Positions 33,086-40,411 of a stretch of DNA of 40,411 nt are shown piece after piece; position 1 is the first letter of the stretch, and each line of letters begins with the position of its first letter. Both the position numbers and the translations under genes were made by a program. The notes under the pieces were generated by a model that worked only from the letters and a program-made list of their open reading frames with translations, had not been told where the DNA came from and did not search any database. The stretch lies in assembly GCF_001421535.1 (NCBI RefSeq), contig NZ_LMKN01000009.1, positions 774,631 to 815,041 on the forward strand. Reading direction: 5' to 3'. The stretch is from Sphingomonas sp. Leaf20. GTDB lineage: Bacteria > Pseudomonadota > Alphaproteobacteria > Sphingomonadales > Sphingomonadaceae.

Positions 33086-35965
33086 TCAGTACCGGACCTT
33101 CGCACCCGCGTAAAAATACCGCCCGACCGGCGAGATCGGCACGTTGGTCTCGAAGCCGATGTCTGGCTTCTGGTCGGCGAGGTTGTTGACCCCGCCATAG
33201 AACGAGAATCTCTCGTCAACCGCGACCTCGGTCTGCACGTCATGCTGCCACAGCTCCTTGTACCGGAGATAGCGCGGATCGACGAGGCTTGGGTTCGCAT
33301 CGGTATCGACCTTCGCAAACCGGCGGACGCCGTCCTGCCAGCGCAGGTTGTAGCTCACCGTCAGCGCCCCCGTGGTCCAGCTCGGAGAGAATGTGAGGGT
33401 ATATGTCGGACGGAACGGCTGATCGACATTGTCCTCGGTGATGGCGCCCGGCGTGGCGACCTGTTCGAGCTTGTTGAGATAGCCGCCGACTAGCCGGATA
33501 TCGAACGCGCCTGCTCGCGCCGTCCGGAAGCGATAGGCAATGTTGAGTTCGGCGCCGGCGGTGCGGAACGCCGCGACGTTCTGCGGCTGGACGACATAGC
33601 CGTTGATGAACCCGGTGCCGCGCTCGCGGCTGATCGCGTTGCAATAGGCGTTGTCGAGCGTCGGCTGGTCGACGCACAGGGACGCGATCGTGTTCGCATC
33701 GGGCGTGTTGATCGCGTCGCGCAACCGGATATCGTACCAGTCGAGCCCGATCGACAACCCCGCAATTGGCCGTACCACGACGCCTGCGGTCCAGGTACGG
33801 GCTACTTCGGCGCGCAGGTCCGGATTGCCCTGCTGCGTGCCGGGGATGAAGATCGTCGCGTTCGGGTTGTTCTGCGCGGTGAAGGTGGCGGGATTGCCCC
33901 CTGCGCCGGTAATCAGCGTCTGGCAGTTCGCGGTGCGGAACTGCGTCCCGAGCGTGCGGTTGCCGAGATAGCACGGGTCGGAGAAGAAATTGCTGCTGCC
34001 AGTCTGTGGGCGGAAGATCTCGCCGATGTTAGGCGCGCGGACCGAGCGGCCGTAGGAGCCGCGGAAGCTGATCTCGCGGATCGGCGCGTAGATGCCGTTG
34101 AACTGATAGGCGCGGGTCGAGCCGACCGTCGAATAATCCGAATAGCGTCCCGCGGCACCGACCGACAACAGGCTGGCGAACGGCACGTCCTTCAAAATCG
34201 GCGCGTTGAGCTCGCCGAACGCTTCCCGGACATCGAAACGGCCGCTCGACGGGGTCGGCAGGATATATTCGTCATATTGATAGAACGCGTTGTCGCTGAT
34301 CGCCTGCGCGGGGCGGAAGCTGCTCGACTCGCGCCGGTATTCGCCGCCTACCGCGAACGCGACCGGGCCGCCGGGCAGCGCAAAGAACTGCCCGAAGTCG
34401 CCGTTCAGCGACGCGTTGGCAACATGCTGCGTCAGCCGTGCATCGCTCGCTGGGTTGCTCAGGAAATACCCGAACGACGCGGGGTTCACGGTGTTGCTGC
34501 CGAACGTGTTGACGGGGATGCAGCCGGCCGCGCGGGCGTCGGCCGAGCGGCACACGATCGTTCCGCCCGGCCCGCGCACCGCGTCGAGCGCGTTCAGGAA
34601 GCGATCGTTGAGACGGTCGTTGAGCTTGGTCGCGCGGACGTCGGTCTGGCCGTAGGTATAGGAGACGTCGTAGCTCGCATGCTCCGATATGCGACCGGTG
34701 ACGTCGACGACGCCGCGATAGGTGCGCCGCCGGTCTTCCTCGCCACGCCGCGGGATGTCGAAATTGTTGCGGTTGACATCGACCGAGCCGAGCCCGGCAG
34801 CTGTCGCGGCGGCCAGAATGCTTGCCGGGATATACGGATTGTCGAGCGCGATGGTCGCCGGATAATTGCCGCCATAACCGCCGAAGCTGGTCACGGTCGA
34901 CTGGACGAACTTGCCCTCCAGGCTGACCTTGAACGCGTCCGACGCGTCGTAATGCGTCAGCGCGTTGATCGCGTGGCGGCGGGTACGCGGGAAGATATCG
35001 CCGATATAGCCCGCGACCGGCGTGTCGTCACCGCCGACCGTGTACCCGTCGTTCTGCAGGAACCGGCCGGGCGTGTAGAGCGCGCCGTCGCCGCGGAAAA
35101 CCTGGTCGCCGATATACACGATGCCCTGGTTCGAACTGTACGGATAGCGCAGGTCGCCGACCGGTCCGACCTTGTAGCTGCCAGGGCGCATCGGGTCGTA
35201 ATTGTCGAGGTTGACGAAATACTGGCGGTCGCCCTGTGCGAGATACCGACGATCGTCGTTCGCGAGCGGCTGGTCGGCGTTATACTCGTAGGCGAGCGTT
35301 AGATTGCCACGGCCGTCGGCGAAGTTGCGGCCCGCGATCAGCGAGGCGAAGCGGTTGGCGGCGTCGCCCCGCTCAGAGATGCCAAACTGGCTGCGGGCCG
35401 CGACGCCATCGAAATCACGCTTCAGCACGAAGTTGACGACGCCCGAGACGCCGTCCGCGCCGTACACAGCCGACGCCGCGCCTGTGAGCACATCGACGCG
35501 CTCGATCAAATCAGTGGGGATCGCATTGATGTCCACAGCAGCGGTGTCGGGCTGGCCGGCGACATGGCGGCGGCCGTTGACGAGCACCAGCGTCCGGTTG
35601 GGGCCAAGCCCGCGCAAATCGAGCAGGTTGAGCCCGACCTGCCCGAAGCTGCCGTCGGCCTGCGCGTTGCCCGCCGTCCGCGTGCTGTCGCGCGAATTAG
35701 TGAGCGCCGGCACGCGCTGGAGAAAGGTCGTGACGTTGGTGTTGCCCGACTGCTGGAGGTCGGCCGCGCTGAACGAGACGATCGGGTTGGGCGCCGCGTA
35801 ATCGGGGCGGGCGATGCGCGAACCGGTCACGACGATCTCACCTGCTGCTTCGGGGGCCGGGTCCGCGGGCGCATCAGTGGCCGGTGAAGCGACCTGTGCC
35901 TGTACCGACGTTGCGGCAAGCAGCGCGACGCCAGACAGCAGATGACGGCGGCAAAGGATACGCAT
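33086..35965 (-). CDS. TonB-dependent outer-membrane receptor 3
   Basis: 959 residues, ATG 35965 with GGGAGAGAAG upstream. A signal peptide (about 1-23, SGVALLAATSVQAQ) precedes the plug start GEIVVTGSRIARP (about residue 42). The plug has FLQRVPALTNSRDS, RGLGPNRTLVLVNGRRHV, PTDLIERVDVLTGAASAVYGADGVSGVVNFVLKRD. The barrel ends in FYAGAKVRY with a C-terminal aromatic. No STN domain, so a plain transporter. Related in layout to receptor 1 but clearly different in sequence. Divergent from a sugar ABC importer with 171 bp between starts, which suggests outer-membrane uptake of an oligosaccharide handed to the ABC system. The acetyltransferase gene follows it. Confidence 0.95.
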   Translation of the reverse strand: MRILCRRHLLSGVALLAATSVQAQVASPATDAPADPAPEAAGEIVVTGSRIARPDYAAPNPIVSFSAADLQQSGNTNVTTFLQRVPALTNSRDSTRTAGNAQADGSFGQVGLNLLDLRGLGPNRTLVLVNGRRHVAGQPDTAAVDINAIPTDLIERVDVLTGAASAVYGADGVSGVVNFVLKRDFDGVAARSQFGISERGDAANRFASLIAGRNFADGRGNLTLAYEYNADQPLANDDRRYLAQGDRQYFVNLDNYDPMRPGSYKVGPVGDLRYPYSSNQGIVYIGDQVFRGDGALYTPGRFLQNDGYTVGGDDTPVAGYIGDIFPRTRRHAINALTHYDASDAFKVSLEGKFVQSTVTSFGGYGGNYPATIALDNPYIPASILAAATAAGLGSVDVNRNNFDIPRRGEEDRRRTYRGVVDVTGRISEHASYDVSYTYGQTDVRATKLNDRLNDRFLNALDAVRGPGGTIVCRSADARAAGCIPVNTFGSNTVNPASFGYFLSNPASDARLTQHVANASLNGDFGQFFALPGGPVAFAVGGEYRRESSSFRPAQAISDNAFYQYDEYILPTPSSGRFDVREAFGELNAPILKDVPFASLLSVGAAGRYSDYSTVGSTRAYQFNGIYAPIREISFRGSYGRSVRAPNIGEIFRPQTGSSNFFSDPCYLGNRTLGTQFRTANCQTLITGAGGNPATFTAQNNPNATIFIPGTQQGNPDLRAEVARTWTAGVVVRPIAGLSIGLDWYDIRLRDAINTPDANTIASLCVDQPTLDNAYCNAISRERGTGFINGYVVQPQNVAAFRTAGAELNIAYRFRTARAGAFDIRLVGGYLNKLEQVATPGAITEDNVDQPFRPTYTLTFSPSWTTGALTVSYNLRWQDGVRRFAKVDTDANPSLVDPRYLRYKELWQHDVQTEVAVDERFSFYGGVNNLADQKPDIGFETNVPISPVGRYFYAGAKVRY

Positions 35966-36136
35966 AACTTCTCTCCCTGTTCGCCGGCATTGGCCCCCGC
36001 CAGCGTTGCCTCCGGCTTAAGCGCATCGGCCGCCACGGGGCAAGCATGTCGGCCGTGCAATCCCCGCCAAGGCATTAACCTAACGCAGTATTTCGCTGGG
36101 TATCGCCTCCCGCAGGGGGTGGCGTGGAAGGCCGCG

Positions 36137-37414
36137 ATGCGCCACGATCCGGCGATGGGGGCACAGCCGCACGACTGGACTCGACGAAGCGCGCTCGGGC
36201 TTCTGCCGACGCTCGGCCTCGCGGCTTGTGCCCGATCGCGCGCACCCGAACCGCTGAAATTCTGGGCGATGAGTTACGAGGGCGATTATTCGCCGATGCT
36301 GATGCCCGCCTTCACCGCCGCGACCGGGATCCCGGTCGACATACAATCGCTGCCTGCGACCGCAGCACACGAAAAGCTGCTGACCGCGCAGGCTGGCGGC
36401 GCCATGCCCGACGTGCTGATGCTGTATACCGGCTGGGTCCAGGAATTCGCCACGATCGGTGCAATCGCCCCCGTCCCGCCGCCGGCCATGGTCGCCGATC
36501 TGTTCCCCGGGGTGCTCGACGCGACCCGTGTCGGCGGGCGCGACTTCGCCGTGCCGTGGTCGGTCGCGCCTCAGGTCCAGTTCTACCGACGAGATATCCT
36601 CGCCAAGGCTGGCTATGCCGCGCCTGCCGAAGACTGGGACGGCTGGCTCCGCATGGGTCATGCCATCAAGCGACAGCGGCCCGACGACTTCGTGTTCATG
36701 CTTCTGCTCAACTGGCCCGACATGCTCATCACGATGCTCGGCCAGACCGGCGCGACGCTGCTGCGCGACCATGATACGCGCGGCAATTTCCAGACGCCGG
36801 AGGCTCGTGCCGCGTTCGCCTATTACGCGCGTATATTTGCCGAAGGGCTCGCGCCAAAAGCGCTCTCGACCGAGATTCAGGATCCGGTCGCGGCGTTCGC
36901 GCAAGGCTATTTCGCGATCTGGCCGACCGGGCCGACGACGATGCTCGACCTCCATCGACGTGCCGCGGAGATCCCCGCCGAGCGCTGGGCGACGGCGCGG
37001 CTCGCGGGTCCGCACGGCGTCGGCGCAGTGTCGGGGCTGAGCACCAGCCTGTGCGTGTCCGCGTCGACACCGCGCCCGGCCGAAGCTTGGGCCCTGGTCC
37101 GCCACCTCAGTTCACCGGCGAGCGAACTCCGCTACCAGACCATGATCGGCAATCTCCCGGCCCGGCTTAGTGCGTGGACGTCGCCGCAACTCCGCGCGCC
37201 GATACTCGCGCCGTTCAAGGCACAGATGCGCTTCCCTGCCACCGCACCGAAGGTGATCGAATGGGAGCGGATCAAACTCGAAATCCAGTTCGCCGCCGAA
37301 CGCGTCGTTCGAAACGACCAGACGATTCCGCAAGCGCTCGCCGGGCTCGACACGCGCGTCGACCAGTTGCTCGCCAAGCGCCGCGCGCTGGTCGAGGCGG
37401 GCACGCTGGCATGA
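36137..37414 (+). CDS. Sugar ABC importer, extracellular solute-binding lipoprotein (family 1)
   Basis: 425 residues from ATG 36137; the longer frame back to 35942 overlaps the divergent receptor start region and is rejected. TRRSALGLLPTLGLAAC is a Tat-like signal with the lipobox LAAC, so it is a lipoprotein of the inner-membrane outer face. The mature part is a family 1 binding protein: LKFWAMSYEGDYSPMLMPAFTAATGIPVDIQ, AMPDVLMLYTGWVQEFA, PWSVAPQVQFYRRDIL, AFAQGYFAIWPTGPTTMLDL. It is the recognition subunit for a sugar or oligosaccharide. The gene overlaps the first permease gene by 4 bp. Confidence 0.92.
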   Translation: MRHDPAMGAQPHDWTRRSALGLLPTLGLAACARSRAPEPLKFWAMSYEGDYSPMLMPAFTAATGIPVDIQSLPATAAHEKLLTAQAGGAMPDVLMLYTGWVQEFATIGAIAPVPPPAMVADLFPGVLDATRVGGRDFAVPWSVAPQVQFYRRDILAKAGYAAPAEDWDGWLRMGHAIKRQRPDDFVFMLLLNWPDMLITMLGQTGATLLRDHDTRGNFQTPEARAAFAYYARIFAEGLAPKALSTEIQDPVAAFAQGYFAIWPTGPTTMLDLHRRAAEIPAERWATARLAGPHGVGAVSGLSTSLCVSASTPRPAEAWALVRHLSSPASELRYQTMIGNLPARLSAWTSPQLRAPILAPFKAQMRFPATAPKVIEWERIKLEIQFAAERVVRNDQTIPQALAGLDTRVDQLLAKRRALVEAGTLA

Positions 37415-38292
37415 CCCGCCAGGAACGGGCCGCCTGGCTCTTCTCCGCACCGGTCCTCGCGATCATCGCATTGGTCTTCGTCCTGCCGACCGCACTGGCG
37501 ATGGCGTTGTCGGTCACCGATTACTCGATCTACGCGCTCGCCGACTGGGCGAACCTGCGCTTCGTCGGGCTCGGCAATTTCATCGACCTGTTCTCGACGC
37601 CGCTGTTCTGGCGCGCGATCGGCAATACCGCGCTGTTCGCCCTGCTCGGCGTGCCGATGGCGATCGGTGCGTCGCTCGCCGTCGCGCTGCTGCTCAACGA
37701 CGCGACGGTGCGGTGGAAGCCGCTGTGGCGCGTGCTGCTGTTCGCGCCCTACGTCACCAGCATCGTCGCGACCGCGGTGGTATGGCGCTTCCTGTTCAAC
37801 GAACGCTCGGGGCTGATCAACCGCGCACTGGCGACGGTTGGGGCAGCGCCGGTCGACTGGCTGGGCAACCCGCACACCTCGATTCCCGCGATCCTCATCT
37901 TCGTCACGTGGAAGATCTTCGGCTACAACATGATAGTCTTCACCGCCGCGCTGTCCGCAGTGCCGCAGGACCTGATGGAAGCCGCGCGGCTTGACGGCGC
38001 CGATCGCTGGGGCCGCTTCCGCCACGTCACCCTCCCTGCGATCGGCCCGACGTTACTGCTCGCCGCGGTGATGAGCGTCGCGGGCTTCCTCCAGATCTTT
38101 GCCGAGCCCTATGTCATGACGCTCGGCGGGCCTGCGCAGAGCACGACGACGATCCTGTATTTCATGTTCGACGAGGGCTTCAAATGGTGGAACCTCGGTC
38201 AGGCCAGCGCGGTCGCGTTCGTCCTGTTCCTGATGATCCTCGCGCTGACGATGATCCAGACGCGGATCGGGAGGCGCTACGAATGGCTCTGA
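37411..38292 (+). CDS. Sugar ABC transporter permease (MalF/UgpA-like)
   Basis: 293 residues from the ATG at 37411, which overlaps the binding-protein stop (ATGA). Six membrane segments are evident, the first at about 8-30 (AWLFSAPVLAIIALVFVLPTALAMAL). The cytoplasmic coupling loop EAARLDGADRWGRFRHVTLPAIGP (about 190-213) is the EAA motif that docks the ATPase. The central segments (WRVLLFAPYVTSIVATAVVW) match the binding-protein-dependent inner-membrane component. Part of a coupled binding protein, permease, permease set. Confidence 0.94.
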   Translation: MTRQERAAWLFSAPVLAIIALVFVLPTALAMALSVTDYSIYALADWANLRFVGLGNFIDLFSTPLFWRAIGNTALFALLGVPMAIGASLAVALLLNDATVRWKPLWRVLLFAPYVTSIVATAVVWRFLFNERSGLINRALATVGAAPVDWLGNPHTSIPAILIFVTWKIFGYNMIVFTAALSAVPQDLMEAARLDGADRWGRFRHVTLPAIGPTLLLAAVMSVAGFLQIFAEPYVMTLGGPAQSTTTILYFMFDEGFKWWNLGQASAVAFVLFLMILALTMIQTRIGRRYEWL

Positions 38293-39134
38293 CGAAACCG
38301 CGTGCGATCCTCGCCAATACGCTCGTCGCGCTGCTGACCGCGCTGACGATCGCACCGTTGCTCTACATGGTGATCGTCTCGTTCATGCCGCGCGGCGAGT
38401 CGAGCAATCTGCCGACGCCGCTCTGGCCATCGCATTGGTCGATGGAGAACTACCACGAACTGCTCGTCCGGCGGCTGATCGACGGCGCGTGGTTCGACTA
38501 CCGAATCGTCCCGGCATTGTTCAACAGCATCGCCATCGCAGCGATCTCGACGCTGCTCGGCCTGCTGCTCACGGTGCCGGCCGGCTACGCCTTCGCCAAA
38601 CTGCGCTTCCGCGGGCGCGAGCGACTGCTGAAGATTCTGATCGCGTCGCTGGTCGTACCCGGCCAGGTCGCGATGCTGCCGCTCTTCCTGATCTTCAAGC
38701 AGCTCGGGCTAGTCAACAGCTATGCGGGCGTCATCCTGCCATCGCTCGCTGGTATCTTCGCGATCCTGTTCGTACGGCAGGCAACCCTGGCGATCCCCAA
38801 CGAGATGATCGACGCGGCGCGGATCGACGGTGCGAGTGAGGCGCGGATCTTCGTGACGATCGTCCTCCCGCTGCTCACCCCGATCGTCGTCACGCTGGCG
38901 CTGTTCATGTTCCTCGGCTCGTGGAATGACTTCCTCTGGCCGCTGATCGTGCTGGCCGACCAGCATCTCTACACGTTGCCGGTCGCGGTCGCGGCGATCG
39001 CGCGCGAGCATTCGGCGGATGGCGAGCTGATGATGGCCGCCGCGGTCGTCACGACGATGCCCGTGCTGCTGCTCTTCCTGGCGATGCAGCGTTATTACCT
39101 GACCGGGCTGCTCGGCGGCAGCGTGAAGGGATAG
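38283..39134 (+). CDS. Sugar ABC transporter permease (MalG/UgpE-like)
   Basis: 283 residues from ATG 38283, overlapping the previous gene by 10 bp. Six membrane segments, the first at about 10-32 (TLVALLTALTIAPLLYMVIVSF). The EAA coupling loop is DAARIDGASEARIFVTIVLPLLTPI (about 177-201). LGSWNDFLWPLIVLAD near the C-terminus is typical of MalG-type subunits. With the upstream permease it forms the heterodimeric channel. Its last 40 bases overlap the convergent ATPase gene. Confidence 0.94.
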   Translation: MALTKPRAILANTLVALLTALTIAPLLYMVIVSFMPRGESSNLPTPLWPSHWSMENYHELLVRRLIDGAWFDYRIVPALFNSIAIAAISTLLGLLLTVPAGYAFAKLRFRGRERLLKILIASLVVPGQVAMLPLFLIFKQLGLVNSYAGVILPSLAGIFAILFVRQATLAIPNEMIDAARIDGASEARIFVTIVLPLLTPIVVTLALFMFLGSWNDFLWPLIVLADQHLYTLPVAVAAIAREHSADGELMMAAAVVTTMPVLLLFLAMQRYYLTGLLGGSVKG

Positions 39135-40204
39135 GCGCAGCCATCGGCGCCGAACACATGCGCGTCGTCGGGCGCAACGCCGACCCGCAGGGCTTCGCCA
39201 AGCGTGATCGAGCGGTCCCCCGGCAATTGCGCGACGATCGTATCCGCCGCGCCGCGCGCGCCGAGATACGCGAACGACAACGGCCCGAGCCGCTCGAATA
39301 GCTCGACCGCGCCAACGAACGGTCCTGTATCATCGACGTGCAGGTGTTCGGGCCGGACGCCGAGTGTAACCGCCGCGCCGACCGCCTCCTCCGACACGAT
39401 CGCGCCGGTCCTCACCATCTCGCCGCCTGCCAGTCTTACCGTCGTGCCTTCGGCGTCGACCGACGCAATCGTTGCCGCGAGCAGGTTCATCCCGGGCGAG
39501 CCGATCGCCGCGGCGACTGCCAGGCTCGCCGGTCGCCGGTACACTTGGATGGGCGGCCCGACCTGCTCGACACGCCCCTCGTTCATCACGACGATGCGGT
39601 TGGCAAGCGTCATCGCCTCGAGTTGATCGTGCGTCACGTAGATCATCGTAGCGCCAAGCTGTTGATGCAGCCGCGCAAATTCGTGCCGCATCCGTGAGCG
39701 CAGGTTGGCATCGAGGTTCGACAACGGCTCGTCGAGCAACAATACCTTCGGTCGACGCACGACTGCGCGCGCGATCGATACCCGCTGACGCTGCCCACCC
39801 GACAAGGCCCGCGGCCGCCGGTCGAGCAGATCCGACAGATCGAGCATCGCCGCGACCTCCGCGACGCGCTCGGTGATCTCGCGCTTGGCGACCTTTGCGA
39901 CCTTCAAAGGAAACGCGATGTTCTCCGCGACTGTGAGATGCGGGTACAGCGCGTAGGACTGGAACACCATCGCCAGCCCGCGATCCGACGGCGCCGCATC
40001 GGTCACATCGCGTCCGCCGATCACCACCCTTCCGGTGCTTGGCACCTCAAGCCCGGCGATCATCCGCAACAGTGTCGACTTGCCGCAACCCGACGGCCCG
40101 ACGAGGACGATGAACTCGCCCTCCTCGATCGTCAGGTCGGTCGGCAGTAGCACTGTGGTGTCGCCGAAGCTCTTGGAAAGTCCGCTGATTTCGACGCTCG
40201 CCAC
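39095..40204 (-). CDS. Sugar ABC importer ATPase (UgpC/MalK-type)
   Basis: 369 residues from a GTG at 40204, with AAAGGA six bases upstream; reading back to 40306 adds 34 residues that do not belong to the family. All nucleotide-binding elements are intact: Walker A GPSGCGKST, Q-loop MVFQSYALYPHLTV, signature LSGGQRQRV, Walker B VLLLDEPLSNLDANLRSRM and H-loop VTHDQLEAM. The C-terminal TOBE-like domain (GVRPEHLHVDD, GAVELFERLGPLSFAYLG) is the type found in maltose and glycerol-phosphate importers. It is tail-to-tail with the permeases, not in their operon, so subunit balance must be set by separate promoters. Repeat copy L lies upstream of its start. Confidence 0.95.
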   Translation of the reverse strand: MASVEISGLSKSFGDTTVLLPTDLTIEEGEFIVLVGPSGCGKSTLLRMIAGLEVPSTGRVVIGGRDVTDAAPSDRGLAMVFQSYALYPHLTVAENIAFPLKVAKVAKREITERVAEVAAMLDLSDLLDRRPRALSGGQRQRVSIARAVVRRPKVLLLDEPLSNLDANLRSRMRHEFARLHQQLGATMIYVTHDQLEAMTLANRIVVMNEGRVEQVGPPIQVYRRPASLAVAAAIGSPGMNLLAATIASVDAEGTTVRLAGGEMVRTGAIVSEEAVGAAVTLGVRPEHLHVDDTGPFVGAVELFERLGPLSFAYLGARGAADTIVAQLPGDRSITLGEALRVGVAPDDAHVFGADGCAYPFTLPPSSPVR

Positions 40205-40299
40205 CGCATGTCCTTTACTTTTCACACGTTGGGTAGCGGCTGATACGACAGCGGGCAAAGCTATCGTACCTTGCAACCAAGCCGCTACGCGTTGACGAG

Positions 40300-40359
40300 G
40301 ACCCACGTCCGGACATTCGCGACCAGTTTCCGGCTCCCCAACTTCAGCCGTTCATTCAT
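40300..40359 (+). repeat. Intergenic 60-bp directional repeat, copy L
   Basis: Begins GACCCACGTCCGGACATTCG, continues CCGGCTCCCCAACTTCAG and ends CCGTTCATTCATC. It aligns without gaps to copy J. About 95 bases upstream of the ATPase start; the last 52 bases of the window beyond it show nothing I can name. Confidence 0.72.
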
Positions 40360-40411
40360 CTCGAGGATAACACGGTAGTTTCCGGATAAGCGGTTCACGC
40401 CATACAAATGG

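Noticed and set aside
34277..35302. 341-codon plus-strand frame inside TonB receptor 3
   Set aside because: Shadow of the minus-strand receptor; composition is that of an antisense frame.
36080..37105. 341-codon minus-strand frame opposite the binding-protein gene
   Set aside because: Shadow frame; no start signal and no recognisable domain.
156..40359. Interpretation of the 60-bp repeats as integron attC sites
   Set aside because: They lack the GTTRRRY/RYYYAAC ends and the inverted symmetry of attC, and the recombinase lacks the integron-integrase insertion. Same-direction orientation alone is not enough.
156..40359. Interpretation of the repeats as a CRISPR array
   Set aside because: Copies are 0.6-9 kb apart with genes between them, and no cas genes are present.

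Overview
The window looks like a high-GC alphaproteobacterial chromosome, most likely Sphingomonas or a close relative. This is inferred from three large TonB-dependent receptors with the sphingomonad-style plug start (IVVTGSR-like), a tryptophan-halogenase-family flavoprotein beside a carbohydrate-type receptor locus, an HWE-family histidine kinase, and secreted DUF885, DUF5694 and S41 proteins. I saw no rRNA, tRNA, CRISPR array or complete insertion sequence.

Layout. 1-123: the tail of an Xre-type regulator. 296-2384: a LysR regulator divergent from an aldo/keto reductase. 2732-7675: TonB receptor 1 followed by a DUF885 secreted hydrolase. 8266-16910: an ECF sigma factor, FecR anti-sigma factor and STN-containing TonB receptor 2, then a secreted six-hairpin glycosidase-like protein, meeting a convergent pair: a 2OG-dioxygenase-like protein (DUF6445 type) and a flavin-dependent halogenase. 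17233-18852: a secreted propeller-like protein of unknown role. 19084-21653: a response regulator and HWE kinase divergent from a PAS plus winged-helix protein. 21963-26839: DUF5694, an S41 peptidase, two tandem pepsin/retropepsin-like proteins and an ABM-fold membrane protein. 27070-29967: a VIT-vWA-DUF2135 secreted protein on the minus strand. 30203-31333: a catalytic-domain-only tyrosine recombinase and a small conserved protein. 31656-32198: a VOC/glyoxalase protein carrying a perfect 81-bp internal duplication. 32579-40204: an acetyltransferase and TonB receptor 3, divergent from a sugar ABC importer (binding lipoprotein and two permeases) whose ATPase gene is convergent.

How it fits together. 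Three nutrient-scavenging loci each pair an outer-membrane TonB receptor with periplasmic or inner-membrane functions: a DUF885 hydrolase, a FecIR-controlled glycan/halogenase set, and an ABC importer. Between them lie signalling genes and a run of secreted peptidase-like genes.

The most unusual feature is a dispersed intergenic element of about 60 bp. I see ten clear copies, one weaker copy and two degenerate ones. It opens with GACCCA, has CGGACATTCGCGG-like sequence in its left half, and ends CTTCCCAACTTC then GTTCATTCA. Every copy lies between genes and every copy is on the plus strand although the genes run both ways. Two copies bracket the small tyrosine recombinase. The copies often separate functional modules, at least one of which (18.9-21.7 kb) has visibly lower GC. 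This element, with its possible link to the recombinase, is my candidate for something not well described.
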